64,000 nt of DNA from Paludibacter sp. 47-17 (GTDB lineage: Bacteria > Bacteroidota > Bacteroidia > Bacteroidales > Paludibacteraceae), in assembly GCA_001898935.1 (NCBI GenBank), contig MKVT01000009.1, positions 421,306 to 485,305 of the forward strand. Reading direction: 5' to 3'. The notes beneath the pieces were generated by a model, which had not been told where the DNA came from, did not search any database, and saw only the letters and a program-made list of their open reading frames with translations. The position numbers were made by a program, and so were the translations under genes. Positions 1 through 8,939 of this stretch are shown one piece after another; the stretch's first letter is position 1; each line of letters opens with the position of its first letter.

Positions 1-75
1 ATCAACCCGAAACTGCACCGGCAACACCTGCCGCGCCGGTACTGGAAATACCTTACCGAAAAAGATCCGGAATAG
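1..75 (+). CDS. C-terminal end of a DUF4130/TIGR03915-like protein (partial)
   Basis: Frame 1 is open from the first base and ends at TAG (73-75), giving 24 residues that end in a tract rich in Arg, His, Tyr and Trp (LHRQHLPRRYWKYLTEK). From memory this resembles the C-terminus of the TIGR03915/DUF4130 family, a putative DNA-repair partner of a radical-SAM protein. The rest lies outside the window, so the assignment rests on a short motif only. It converges on the M64 peptidase gene, leaving about 40 bases and no obvious terminator. Confidence 0.45.
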   Translation: MNPKLHRQHLPRRYWKYLTEKDPE

Positions 76-116
76 CTTAACGGACCGGGATTTTCAACTT
101 TTATGGACAGGGGGCG

Positions 117-1442
117 TTACAAGGCTCCGGTCAGCAACCTGATCCGGGCTTCCACCGCCTTGACACACACCGGACAAAATTCGGCCGCCTTATTGGTTTT
201 CATCCGGCAATCGGGTGTGGGCCGGTAAATCCCCTTGGTTTTATAACCTCCCCCCTCGTACACCCCGAGCAAGGAAGTCGATTGTGAGGCCGGAACAGCG
301 GCCGGATTCGCTGCCGCCGAATCCTCCGGCAACGGAGTAGGCACCGGAGTTCCTTCCGGTAAATCGGCCAGCCACTTGTGCTCAAAATGCTTTAGCGTGG
401 TAATATTGGGTTCCCACGGCTCTTCGTGCAACGGATACATCCCATCGAGCGCATCCCCCCCTTCGTAAAAATACTCATCGGCCAGCCCGGCAAACGAATG
501 TCCGAACTCGTGCACCGTCACCGCCCGTGCATCGCGACCCCGGGCCGAAGTCAGCGCGTAAAAATTATAGATTCCGCCACCACCATATTCATCGGTATTC
601 ACTAAGATGTAAATTGCATCATAAGGCACCGCCGAAGCATAATCGCGAATGAGGAAATGCCGGGGCGAAGTGAGATAACGCGGTGAGTAAAACGTGTGAT
701 AATGAGCTCCGAGAGCCGAGTTTTTCCATTTTCCTTCGTGTGGCTTCGAAACTCCCGTCTCATTCGAAAGTGCACCGACGGCATAAAAATTAAGCCGCGA
801 TTTGTACGTTTTAAAGGGTTCGTGACTCACTATATAACCAGCCAACCGATCGGCTTCACGATAAAATTTTTTAAGCTCACCGGCGGTATACCCTTCACCG
901 ATGATCGCAATATCCACTGCTTCAGAAGGTTGTGAAGGTTTGCGAAGCACCTTGACCGGGACTTTCAACTTTCCCGTTCGCTGGATCAAGGCATCGTCGG
1001 GACGAATCATTACTGCCAACAAAAGCTCCCAGCTGTTGAATCCGGTTCGGCGTTCGATGCATAGCCTTACCGTTGTTTTGGGAAATGGAAAAACAACAGT
1101 ATTTTCAAAACTTTTATTTACTTTTTCTGCTTCGGGAGTTGTTTGCCATTCACGAAACAGAGTATTAAATCCATCGGTGTAAATCAATTGATTAGTTGCA
1201 CTATCCGTGACGGTGAACCTGAAATCGCCGGGTACATTCATGGGAGTAAGATCCGATACTCTGCCGCCCCAGTAAGGTTCCTGTTTGATCTTCTCCAGAT
1301 ATACATTCATTTCCCTGGTGTTACCCGAAAAGTGTACATCGACCCGGCAGCTTTGAGTAGTAAAAAACTGGTCGTACTGTTGAGCGGTGAGCGGTGCGAC
1401 CCACAGCCCCAAAAAAATAATAAAAATCAGATTTACTTTCAT
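117..1442 (-). CDS. Secreted M64 (IgA peptidase-type) metallopeptidase
   Basis: A 441-residue protein. Residues 1-20 look like a Sec signal peptide with a likely cut after PLTA. Residues 22-150 fit the M64 N-terminal beta domain and 175-440 the catalytic domain. The zinc motif HEFGH lies at 311-315, followed by AGLADEY, as in peptidase M64, whose founding member is the IgA protease of Clostridium ramosum. Host IgA need not be the substrate here; many Bacteroidales carry M64 enzymes of unknown target. A Pro/Ala/Ser-rich stretch at about 360-392 interrupts the catalytic domain and looks like a flexible surface insertion. The gene stands alone on the minus strand, with a -7 box about 60 bases upstream. 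A Cys-containing segment (CPVC) lies near the C-terminus. Confidence 0.88.
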   Translation of the reverse strand: MKVNLIFIIFLGLWVAPLTAQQYDQFFTTQSCRVDVHFSGNTREMNVYLEKIKQEPYWGGRVSDLTPMNVPGDFRFTVTDSATNQLIYTDGFNTLFREWQTTPEAEKVNKSFENTVVFPFPKTTVRLCIERRTGFNSWELLLAVMIRPDDALIQRTGKLKVPVKVLRKPSQPSEAVDIAIIGEGYTAGELKKFYREADRLAGYIVSHEPFKTYKSRLNFYAVGALSNETGVSKPHEGKWKNSALGAHYHTFYSPRYLTSPRHFLIRDYASAVPYDAIYILVNTDEYGGGGIYNFYALTSARGRDARAVTVHEFGHSFAGLADEYFYEGGDALDGMYPLHEEPWEPNITTLKHFEHKWLADLPEGTPVPTPLPEDSAAANPAAVPASQSTSLLGVYEGGGYKTKGIYRPTPDCRMKTNKAAEFCPVCVKAVEARIRLLTGAL

Positions 1443-1504
1443 TTCAAAACATGTATTGAAGGATATGTATAGAGCAAATCAGAAAAACTGAATAGCATTT
1501 GTCG

Positions 1505-1512
1505 CAAAAGTA
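1505..1512 (-). promoter_or_regulatory. Bacteroidota -7 box for the M64 peptidase gene
   Basis: The minus strand reads TACTTTTG, matching TAnnTTTG, about 62 bases before the peptidase ATG. I see no clear -33 TTG at the right spacing, so only the -7 element is supported. Confidence 0.5.
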
Positions 1513-1591
1513 ACACTTTTTTCACATTCATTTCCGATAAATACTTTCATTTTCAGTAAAAACGACAGCAGACCAGCACTAAAATTTTCCT

Positions 1592-1623
1592 TTTGTAGTT
1601 ACAAACATTTTTTCGTAGCTTTG
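1592..1623 (+). promoter_or_regulatory. Bacteroidota sigma-70-type promoter of purH
   Basis: TTTG at 1592-1595 and TAGCTTTG at 1616-1623 are 20 bases apart, matching the TTTG/TAnnTTTG architecture. Transcription should start just after 1623, some 20-25 bases before the chosen purH ATG at 1651. This argues against the upstream in-frame TTG (1621) as the start. Because purH-mreB-mreC-mreD-mrdA-rodA have small gaps or overlaps, this may also drive the shape operon. Confidence 0.75.
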
Positions 1624-1650
1624 CAGACTAAAATTGTAGCTATCAGCAGA

Positions 1651-3171
1651 ATGAATAAAAAACGTATAAAAAAAGCTTTAGTCTCTGTATATCATAAAGA
1701 TAAGTTAGACATTATTATTCAAAAACTTCATGCTGAAGGTGTGGAATTTATTTCCACCGGCGGTACGCAAACCTTCATCGAATCGTTGAATATCCCCTGC
1801 CGGGCCGTCGAGGACCTCACCGGCTATCCCTCCATTTTGGGCGGCCGGGTAAAAACCCTTCATCCGAAAGTGTTCGGCGGAATACTCACCCGTCGGGCGC
1901 TGGATGCCGATCAGCAGCAGATCGAAGCATACGATATTCCCGAAATCGACCTGGTGATTGTCGATTTATACCCCTTCGAAGCTACGGTAGCTGCCGGCGC
2001 CGATGAAGCCGACATTATCGAAAAAATCGATATTGGCGGCATTTCACTTATTCGTGCCGCGGCAAAAAACTTCAGCGATGTGGTAATTGTCGCCTCCCAG
2101 AACCAATACGAACCGCTGTTGAATATTCTCGACGAAAGCGGGGCCGAAACCACCCTCGAGGAACGCCGATGGTTTGCCCGCGAAGCCTTTGCCGTTTCGT
2201 CGGCCTACGATTCGGCCATCTTCAATTACTTCGATCAGGAAGATGAGTCGCATTTCCGTTGCTCGGAAAACGATTCGAAAGTATTGCGGTACGGCGAAAA
2301 TCCGCACCAGAAAGGAGTTTTCTTCGGCAAGTTCGAAGCTATGTTCGAGCAACTTCAGGGCAAGGAAATCTCGTACAACAACCTGCTCGATATCGATGCC
2401 GCGGTGAACCTGATCAACGATTTCGAAGATATTACCTTCGCTATTCTCAAGCACAACAACGCCTGCGGTATCGCTTCGCGACCTTCGCTGCTCGAAGCCT
2501 GGAAAGATGCGCTGGCCGGCGATCCGGTTTCGGCCTTCGGCGGCGTACTGATTACCAATGCCGTGGTGGATAAAGCTACTGCTGCCGAAATTCACAAGCT
2601 GTTCTTCGAGGTCATCATTGCTCCCGACTACGATTTCGAAGCACTCGAAATTCTTTCGCAAAAACAAAACCGCATCATTCTTATCCTGAAAGAAAACAAA
2701 CTGCGCACCCGCCAGTTCCGCTCGCTGCTCAACGGCGTGCTGATGCAGGACAAGGATACCGGAGTTGAAACCGAAAACGACCTGAAGGTCGTAACCGCCA
2801 AAACTCCGTCGCAACAGGAAATCGACGACCTGCTGTTTGCCAATAAAATTGTAAAACATACCAAATCGAACGCCATCGTACTGGCTAAAAACAAACAGAT
2901 GTGTTCGAGCGGCGTCGGTCAGACTTCACGCGTAGACGCTCTGAAGCAAGCGATCGCCAAGGCGGCCGACTTCGGTTTCGACCTCAACGGAGCCGTGATG
3001 GCCTCCGATGCCTTCTTCCCTTTCCCCGACTGTGTCGAAATTGCAGCTAAAGCTGGTGTCTCGGCCGTGATTCAGCCCGGCGGATCGATCAAGGACCAGG
3101 ATTCGGTTCATTCGTGCGATACCAACGGATTGTCGATGGTAACCACGGGAATCAGACACTTCAAACATTAA
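1651..3171 (+). CDS. purH: Bifunctional AICAR formyltransferase / IMP cyclohydrolase
   Basis: PurH catalyses the last two steps of de novo IMP synthesis: formylation of AICAR with 10-formyl-THF, then ring closure. From the ATG at 1651 the protein has 506 residues, about the usual length. The N-terminal cyclohydrolase (MGS-like) domain holds STGGTQTFIE and GRVKTLHPKVFGGIL; the C-terminal transformylase part holds RYGENPHQKG and KHNNACG, both family hallmarks. A TTG in the same frame at 1621 overlaps the promoter -7 box and is rejected as a start. The mreB ATG follows 18 bases after the stop, so cotranscription with the shape genes is likely. Confidence 0.97.
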   Translation: MNKKRIKKALVSVYHKDKLDIIIQKLHAEGVEFISTGGTQTFIESLNIPCRAVEDLTGYPSILGGRVKTLHPKVFGGILTRRALDADQQQIEAYDIPEIDLVIVDLYPFEATVAAGADEADIIEKIDIGGISLIRAAAKNFSDVVIVASQNQYEPLLNILDESGAETTLEERRWFAREAFAVSSAYDSAIFNYFDQEDESHFRCSENDSKVLRYGENPHQKGVFFGKFEAMFEQLQGKEISYNNLLDIDAAVNLINDFEDITFAILKHNNACGIASRPSLLEAWKDALAGDPVSAFGGVLITNAVVDKATAAEIHKLFFEVIIAPDYDFEALEILSQKQNRIILILKENKLRTRQFRSLLNGVLMQDKDTGVETENDLKVVTAKTPSQQEIDDLLFANKIVKHTKSNAIVLAKNKQMCSSGVGQTSRVDALKQAIAKAADFGFDLNGAVMASDAFFPFPDCVEIAAKAGVSAVIQPGGSIKDQDSVHSCDTNGLSMVTTGIRHFKH

Positions 3172-3189
3172 AAATCAAGCATCAACCAT

Positions 3190-4209
3190 ATGGGACTTTT
3201 TTCATTTACACAGGAGATAGCCATTGACTTAGGAACAGCCAATACCATCATCATCCATAACGATAAAATTGTAGTCGACGAACCTTCGGTGGTGGCACTC
3301 GACAAACGTACCGACAAGCTCATTGCCATTGGCGAAAAAGCACGCCAGATGCAGGGCAAGGAAAATGAAGGCATCCGCACGGTGCGTCCGTTGCGCGATG
3401 GCGTCATTGCCGATTTCTACGCTGCCGAACTCATGATTCGCGGAATGATCAAAATGATTCCGACCAAGAATTACTTATTCACCCCTTCGCTGAAGATGGT
3501 GGTGTGTATCCCATCGGGCAGTACCGAAGTCGAAATTCGTGCCGTTCGCGACTCGAGCGAGCATGCCGGCGGCCGTGAGGTATACATGATTTACGAACCG
3601 ATGGCTGCGGCTATCGGTATCGGCATCGACGTGGAAGCCCCTACCGGATGTATGATCGTGGATATCGGCGGAGGCACCACCGAAATCGCGGTAATTTCGC
3701 TGGGCGGTATCGTCTCGAATAAATCGATCCGTATTGCCGGCGACGATCTGACGGCCGATATCGTGGAATACATGGGCCGGATGCATAATATTAAAATCGG
3801 CGAACGTACGGCCGAAATGATAAAAATCAATGTGGGGGCAGCCCTTACCGATCTGGAAGATGCTCCGGAAGACTATATCGTCCGTGGCCCGAACCGTATG
3901 ACGGCTTTGCCCATGGAGGTGCCTGTATCGTACCAGGAGATTGCCCATTGCCTCGAGAAATCGATTTCGAAAATGGAAGCCGCTATCCTCAGTGCCCTGG
4001 AGCAAACCCCGCCCGAATTGTATGCCGATATTGTTGAAAAAGGAATTTACCTGGCCGGTGGCGGTGCTTTATTGCGCGGGCTCGACAAGCGCTTTTCCGA
4101 CAAACTGAACATCAAATTCCATATTGCCGAGGACCCGCTGCGTGCCGTAGCACGTGGAACCGGAATCGCCCTGAAAAATGTCGACCGTTTCGGATTCCTG
4201 ATCCGTTAA
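3190..4209 (+). CDS. mreB: Rod shape-determining actin homologue MreB
   Basis: A 339-residue actin-fold ATPase that forms membrane-associated filaments guiding lateral wall synthesis. The N-terminal phosphate-1 motif is DLGTANTIIIHN, the phosphate-2 region is VDIGGGTTEIAVISLGG, and the adenosine region is LAGGGALLRGLD, all normal for MreB. It opens the cluster mreB-mreC-mreD-mrdA-rodA, which is complete here and suggests a rod-shaped cell or at least MreB-directed elongation. It begins 18 bases after purH with no promoter in between. Confidence 0.97.
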   Translation: MGLFSFTQEIAIDLGTANTIIIHNDKIVVDEPSVVALDKRTDKLIAIGEKARQMQGKENEGIRTVRPLRDGVIADFYAAELMIRGMIKMIPTKNYLFTPSLKMVVCIPSGSTEVEIRAVRDSSEHAGGREVYMIYEPMAAAIGIGIDVEAPTGCMIVDIGGGTTEIAVISLGGIVSNKSIRIAGDDLTADIVEYMGRMHNIKIGERTAEMIKINVGAALTDLEDAPEDYIVRGPNRMTALPMEVPVSYQEIAHCLEKSISKMEAAILSALEQTPPELYADIVEKGIYLAGGGALLRGLDKRFSDKLNIKFHIAEDPLRAVARGTGIALKNVDRFGFLIR

Positions 4210-4246
4210 TTGTTCAACCCTATACAACAAGGAGGAAAATGACATA

Positions 4247-5095
4247 ATGAGGAAACTCATCGCTTTTCTGATTAAATTCAGCGTTGTAATTCTGTTTATC
4301 CTGCTGGAATTACTCTCATTCGGGCTAATCGTTAACAACAACGGCTATCAGAAAAGCGTGTTTTTTTCATCCAGTAATACCGTGCTGGCTTCTTTGTACG
4401 AAATCAGTAATTCGGTTGTCGAATTTTTCTACCTTCGCCAGGCCAACAACGGGCTGGCTTACGAAAACACCCGGCTCAACAACGAAATAATTGAGTTGAA
4501 AAATCAGTTGAACAGCCTGAAACCTCTGATGGGCGATTCAACCAATCCGGTATACGTGCAGCCCGAAAATGAAATTTCATACATTTACGCGAAGGTTATC
4601 CACAACTCAACCAATAAAATGCTGAACTACATCACGCTCAACAAAGGTTCGCGCGATGGGATCCGGGTCGATATGGGAGTGGTAAACGAAGAAGGAGTGG
4701 TGGGTATCGTCTCGAAAGTAACTGAAAAATTTTCCGTCGTTATTCCGGTTCTAAATCCTAAACTTCAGATCAACAGTAAGTTTAAAAAGAATAACTATTC
4801 CGGCCCCATCGTTTGGGAAGGCAAGGACTACCGTTTTGCCAAACTCAACGATATTGCCCGTCACGTTAAGTTTTCGCTGGGCGATTCGCTGATAACGAGC
4901 GGGTATACTTACTCGTTTCCCGAAGGTATTTTAATCGGAACGGTCGACGATTTCATTATTCAGGAGAGCGATGCGTATTATAACATCAGGGTGAAGCTGG
5001 CGGTCAATTTCAGAACGCTATCGCATGTACGGGTCATCAATTACCTGAATTACGAAGAACAACGTAAGCTCGAACAATCAGTTAGCAGCCAATAA
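4247..5095 (+). CDS. mreC: Rod shape-determining protein MreC
   Basis: A 282-residue bitopic membrane protein linking cytoplasmic MreB to the periplasmic elongasome and activating PBP2. Residues about 8-30 are the single transmembrane helix, about 60-95 a coiled coil (ENTRLNNEIIELKNQLNSL), and about 115-270 the beta-rich periplasmic domain. A strong GGAGG lies at 4231-4235. Directly before the start is a two-codon ORF (ATG ACA TAA, 4239-4247) whose stop overlaps the mreC ATG as TAATG, which may couple initiation. Confidence 0.95.
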   Translation: MRKLIAFLIKFSVVILFILLELLSFGLIVNNNGYQKSVFFSSSNTVLASLYEISNSVVEFFYLRQANNGLAYENTRLNNEIIELKNQLNSLKPLMGDSTNPVYVQPENEISYIYAKVIHNSTNKMLNYITLNKGSRDGIRVDMGVVNEEGVVGIVSKVTEKFSVVIPVLNPKLQINSKFKKNNYSGPIVWEGKDYRFAKLNDIARHVKFSLGDSLITSGYTYSFPEGILIGTVDDFIIQESDAYYNIRVKLAVNFRTLSHVRVINYLNYEEQRKLEQSVSSQ

Positions 5096-5097
5096 TC

Positions 5098-5601
5098 ATG
5101 ATTATATTCCTCCAGAACATAGTGCGGTTTATCCTGTTAATTCTGATCCAGGTGTTTGTACTCAACAACATCCGTTTTTCAGGGTTCATCAATCCCTATA
5201 TCTATATCCTGTTTATCCTGTTGTTACCCGTCAGGTTTCCGCGTTGGATCAGCCTTATCCTGGGTTTTGCATTAGGGCTCATTATCGATTCATTTACCAA
5301 CACTCCGGGTGTACATGCCTTTGCCACCGTACTTATAGCCTATCTGCGCAATCCGGTTATCAATGCCTTTATTTCGGTCGAAGAGGGAGCCAACCCCGTA
5401 CCGGGTCTTCATAGTTTTGGCGTGTCCGCATTCGTCAAATACCTTATTTCGTTGGTGGTCATTCATCATACGGCCTTCTACTTCCTGGAAGTGTTCAGTT
5501 TCCACGATGCCGGCATCACTCTGATGCGAATAGTGCTCAATAGTTTTGTTACCATCACTATTCTCCTGGGTATTCAGTCGTTCAAAAAAGGGAAGCTATG
5601 A
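5098..5601 (+). CDS. mreD: Rod shape-determining protein MreD
   Basis: A 167-residue hydrophobic protein with about five predicted membrane helices, placed between mreC and mrdA as usual for MreD. The family is poorly conserved in sequence, so the call leans on position, length and helix pattern; the motif NIRFSGFINPYIYILFIL near the N-terminus is typical of Bacteroidota members. It starts 2 bases after mreC and overlaps the mrdA start by 4 bases, so it is certainly in the operon. Confidence 0.9.
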   Translation: MIIFLQNIVRFILLILIQVFVLNNIRFSGFINPYIYILFILLLPVRFPRWISLILGFALGLIIDSFTNTPGVHAFATVLIAYLRNPVINAFISVEEGANPVPGLHSFGVSAFVKYLISLVVIHHTAFYFLEVFSFHDAGITLMRIVLNSFVTITILLGIQSFKKGKL

Positions 5602-7433
5602 TCAACGACCGTCTTGAAAACCGCAGATGGGTAATCAGTGCCTTGATTACAGTCGTCGTGCTTGTATATATTTTCCGGCTGTTTAATTTGCAAATTATCG
5701 AAACACGCTATAAACAGGGAGCCGAGAGCAATGCCTTCCTGCGAAAAACCATCTTTCCTCCCCGCGGACTGATTTACGATCGCAACAGCAAGTTGCTGGT
5801 TTACAACAAGCCTGCCTACGATGTGGCACTGATTATGCGTGAAATTCATGATCTGGATACACTTGATTTTTGTAAAGCGCTGAATATAAGCAAGGAATTT
5901 TTCGATAACCGGATGCTGGAAATCAAGGATCGAAAAAAGAACCTCGGGTATTCGTCGTACACTCCGCAGGTATTCATGACGCAGTTGAATATTGAGGATG
6001 TAGCGGCATTTCAGGAAAATTTGTATAAATTCCCGGGCTTCTATATTCAAAACCGTACCCTTCGCGAGTATACTTATCCGCATGGTGCCCATATACTGGG
6101 AAGTATAGGCGAGGTATCGCGGCGGAAACTGGAATCGGATCCCTATTATAAACAAGGCGATTATGCCGGCCGCGACGGAGTCGAATTTACCTACGAATCG
6201 GCGCTGAGAGGCGTAAAGGGAGTCGAGATTTTACTCCGCGATTCCAAAGGGCGTATCCAGGGCCGGTATCGCGATGGTGAAGCCGATGAGGCACCCAAGG
6301 CCGGAACCGACTTATACCTCACGCTCGACATTGAACTCCAAAAAATTGGCGAACAATTGATGAACGGCAAAATAGGGAGTGCTGTGGCCATTGAACCCTC
6401 TACCGGCGAAATTCTGGCGATGGTGAGCAATCCGGCTTTCGATCCTTCGCTGCTGGTGGGAAGGCAACGATCGGCCAATTATGCGGCATTGGTGAAGGAT
6501 CCTACCAAACCCCTGATGAACAGAGCTACCCAGGCGCAATATTCGCCGGGATCGACCTTTAAACCCATCCAGGCTCTGGTGCTGCAGCAAATGGGCGGCA
6601 TCAAGGAACATACACTTTATTCGTGCAACGGACCGGCTTCGTCGCCCATCAAATGCAGCCACTCACACGGTTCGCCGGTGGGGATTCTGAACGCAATCGA
6701 ACAAAGCTGTAATCCTTATTTCTGGAGTGCTTTCCGTGCCGCCATCGAAAAAGAAGGATACGGAGAAAAAAACCTCAAATTCAAGAGCCATTATCAGGAA
6801 TGGGTCGACGCCATTAAAAGCTTTGGAATAGGCCGAAAATTTGAGGACAGCGACGTTTTCGAACAATCGTCGGGCAACGTGCCTTCGCAAAAATACTACA
6901 ACCGCTACTATGGCGAAACTGGATGGCGCGCGATGACCATCCGCTCGTTATCGATCGGACAGGGCGAAGTGCTGGTAACTCCGCTTCAACTGGCCAACAG
7001 CATGGCTGCCATAGCCAACAAGGGATATTACATCACCCCCCATTTAAACGCCAACGATACCATGCAGCTTCGCAAGCACGAAACCCTGGTCGATTCGGCC
7101 TATTTCCCGATCGTGATCGAAGGGATGTGGCGGGTTTTTGAATTCGGAACCGGTCGCAGGTACAAATTGCCCGATATCAGCATGTGCGGTAAAACGGGAA
7201 CCGTGGAAAATAACCGCGGAAAAGACCATTCGCTGTTTGTGGGTTTTGCCCCCCGCGAAAACCCGAAAATAGCGATCGCCGTGGTGGTCGAAAATGCTGG
7301 TTTCGGCGCCACCTGGGCTGCCCCCATTGCCAGTATGATGCTCGAACAATACCTCAAAGGTAAAATCGAACGGGTCGAACTTTTTAATCAAATTGCCACT
7401 TCAACCACCAATCCCGATGTCAAAACGCGATAA
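5598..7433 (+). CDS. mrdA: Penicillin-binding protein 2 (elongasome transpeptidase)
   Basis: A class B PBP of 611 residues that cross-links peptidoglycan during lateral growth in partnership with RodA. One N-terminal membrane anchor spans about 11-31. The dimerisation domain includes RGLIYDRN (57-63). The transpeptidase motifs are SxxK as STFK (319-322), SxN as SCN (370-372) and KTG (532-534). Length and order fit PBP2 (mrdA/pbpA). The 5' end overlaps mreD by 4 bases and the 3' end overlaps rodA by 17 bases, indicating tight translational coupling. Confidence 0.96.
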   Translation: MINDRLENRRWVISALITVVVLVYIFRLFNLQIIETRYKQGAESNAFLRKTIFPPRGLIYDRNSKLLVYNKPAYDVALIMREIHDLDTLDFCKALNISKEFFDNRMLEIKDRKKNLGYSSYTPQVFMTQLNIEDVAAFQENLYKFPGFYIQNRTLREYTYPHGAHILGSIGEVSRRKLESDPYYKQGDYAGRDGVEFTYESALRGVKGVEILLRDSKGRIQGRYRDGEADEAPKAGTDLYLTLDIELQKIGEQLMNGKIGSAVAIEPSTGEILAMVSNPAFDPSLLVGRQRSANYAALVKDPTKPLMNRATQAQYSPGSTFKPIQALVLQQMGGIKEHTLYSCNGPASSPIKCSHSHGSPVGILNAIEQSCNPYFWSAFRAAIEKEGYGEKNLKFKSHYQEWVDAIKSFGIGRKFEDSDVFEQSSGNVPSQKYYNRYYGETGWRAMTIRSLSIGQGEVLVTPLQLANSMAAIANKGYYITPHLNANDTMQLRKHETLVDSAYFPIVIEGMWRVFEFGTGRRYKLPDISMCGKTGTVENNRGKDHSLFVGFAPRENPKIAIAVVVENAGFGATWAAPIASMMLEQYLKGKIERVELFNQIATSTTNPDVKTR

Positions 7434-8874
7434 CATACAATATACACTCGACTGGACCACGGTTGTCTATTACCTGTTGCTGGTAGTCATGGGCTGGATT
7501 AGTATCTACGGCGCCAGCTACGAACTCGATTACGAAGGCAGCATGCTGTCGTTCGATCAGCGCGCCGGAAAACAATTTGTTTGGATAATCACGGCGCTGG
7601 CCCTGGGAGGAGTCGTACTGCTGCTCGATCATCGTATTTTCAATTACTTTGCCTACGTTTTTTATGGAGTAGCCATTGTATTACTTATAGTGACCATTTT
7701 TGTGGCTCCCGATATCAAAGGCTCCCGCTCCTGGATTGTGATTGGCCCGGTGAGCTTTCAGCCGGCCGAACTGGCTAAAATGGCTACGGCGCTGGCGCTG
7801 GCAAAATTTATGAGCCAGTACAATTACCGCATTAAAGCATGGAAAGATATGTTGCCGCTGGCAATTATCATTTTTATTCCCTTTGTTCTTATTCTGCTTC
7901 AGAAGGAAACAGGTTCGGCATTGGTATTTATGGCGTTTTTACTGATGTTTTACCGCGAAGGAATGAAGGGCATCGTACTCTTGTTGGGAGCCCTGGCGAT
8001 TGTTTTGTTTATAGTCGTAATCCGGTTCAGTATCGAGACAATCGGCAACGAACAAGGTAGCTGGGGAGTAGTGGGTGCTATCGCAATCATCCAGCTTATT
8101 CAGATTATTGTACCCTTCTCGTCGCATCCGCACAAAAAAGAAAGCCTGATCTTCCTCGGTCTTTCTGTTCTCGTCATTGTAGCATCCGTGATCATCAACA
8201 AATGGTATCCGGTCGATTACAATTATGTGGCCATCGGCACCAGCCTCGTCACGGCCATTTACTGGGCGTTTACGGGCATTTTACGCCGTTATCCGAAGCT
8301 CATTGCCGTAGCCTTCATTTCCATCGGTTCTCTGGTGTTTATTTACGCCTCCGACATGATTTTCAATCATGTATTGGAACCCCACCATCAGATTCGTATA
8401 AAAGTGCTGCTCAATATGGAAGACGATCCTACCGGAGCCGGTTACAACGTAAATCAGTCGAAGATTGCCATTGGTTCGGGAGGTTTGTGGGGAAAAGGAT
8501 TTTTAAACGGGACGCAAACAAAACTGAAATACGTGCCCGAACAGGATACCGATTTTATTTTCTGTACGGTCGGCGAAGAACACGGCTTCTGGGGATCGGC
8601 CCTGGTATTGATTATTTACTGGCTCTTGTTGATGCGGATTATGAAAATCGGCGAACGGCAAAAAGAATCTTTCCACCGCGTTTATGCGTATTCGGTAGCC
8701 AGTATTTTATTCTTCCACCTGATGATCAATGTAGGGATGGTATTGGGAATAATGCCGGTTATCGGTATACCTCTTCCCTTTTTCAGTTATGGAGGTTCGT
8801 CGCTGTGGGGATTTACCCTGCTCTTGTTTATTTTATTACGACTCGATGCCTCACGGCTCGAAAGAAGCCGATAG
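7417..8874 (+). CDS. rodA: Peptidoglycan glycosyltransferase RodA (SEDS family)
   Basis: RodA polymerises lipid II in the elongation complex. From the ATG at 7417 the protein has 485 residues with about ten membrane helices. Diagnostic stretches include GSRSWIVIGPVSFQPAELAK, which contains the W and the PAE motif, and the C-terminal PLPFFSYGGSS of SEDS proteins. An in-frame TTG at 7393 would add 8 residues but lies deeper inside mrdA, so the ATG is preferred. It has a longer middle section than E. coli RodA (370 residues), which I believe is normal for Bacteroidota. Confidence 0.95.
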   Translation: MSKRDNIQYTLDWTTVVYYLLLVVMGWISIYGASYELDYEGSMLSFDQRAGKQFVWIITALALGGVVLLLDHRIFNYFAYVFYGVAIVLLIVTIFVAPDIKGSRSWIVIGPVSFQPAELAKMATALALAKFMSQYNYRIKAWKDMLPLAIIIFIPFVLILLQKETGSALVFMAFLLMFYREGMKGIVLLLGALAIVLFIVVIRFSIETIGNEQGSWGVVGAIAIIQLIQIIVPFSSHPHKKESLIFLGLSVLVIVASVIINKWYPVDYNYVAIGTSLVTAIYWAFTGILRRYPKLIAVAFISIGSLVFIYASDMIFNHVLEPHHQIRIKVLLNMEDDPTGAGYNVNQSKIAIGSGGLWGKGFLNGTQTKLKYVPEQDTDFIFCTVGEEHGFWGSALVLIIYWLLLMRIMKIGERQKESFHRVYAYSVASILFFHLMINVGMVLGIMPVIGIPLPFFSYGGSSLWGFTLLLFILLRLDASRLERSR

Positions 8875-8883
8875 CTATAAAAA

Positions 8884-8917
8884 AACGACGCTCTGCAATA
8901 GTACACAGAGCGCCGTT
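8884..8917 (-). terminator. Intrinsic terminator of htpG
   Basis: An inverted repeat pairs AACGACGCTCTG (8884-8895) with CAGAGCGCCGTT (8906-8917) around a 10-base loop. On the minus strand the one mismatch becomes a G-U pair and the stem is followed by seven T, so it should stop transcription coming from htpG. It may also partly stop rodA read-through on the plus strand, where no T-run follows. Confidence 0.75.
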
Positions 8918-8939
8918 CGTAATTGTATTAACAGGACAA

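Noticed and set aside
2044..2859. A 271-codon minus-strand frame inside purH
   Set aside because: It is a shadow of the strongly conserved purH frame; its composition follows from purH codon usage.
4146..4161. CACGTG-centred word in mreB resembling parS
   Set aside because: Three of the outer arm bases disagree with the consensus and the bases encode the conserved ARGTGIA segment of MreB, so coding constraint explains it.
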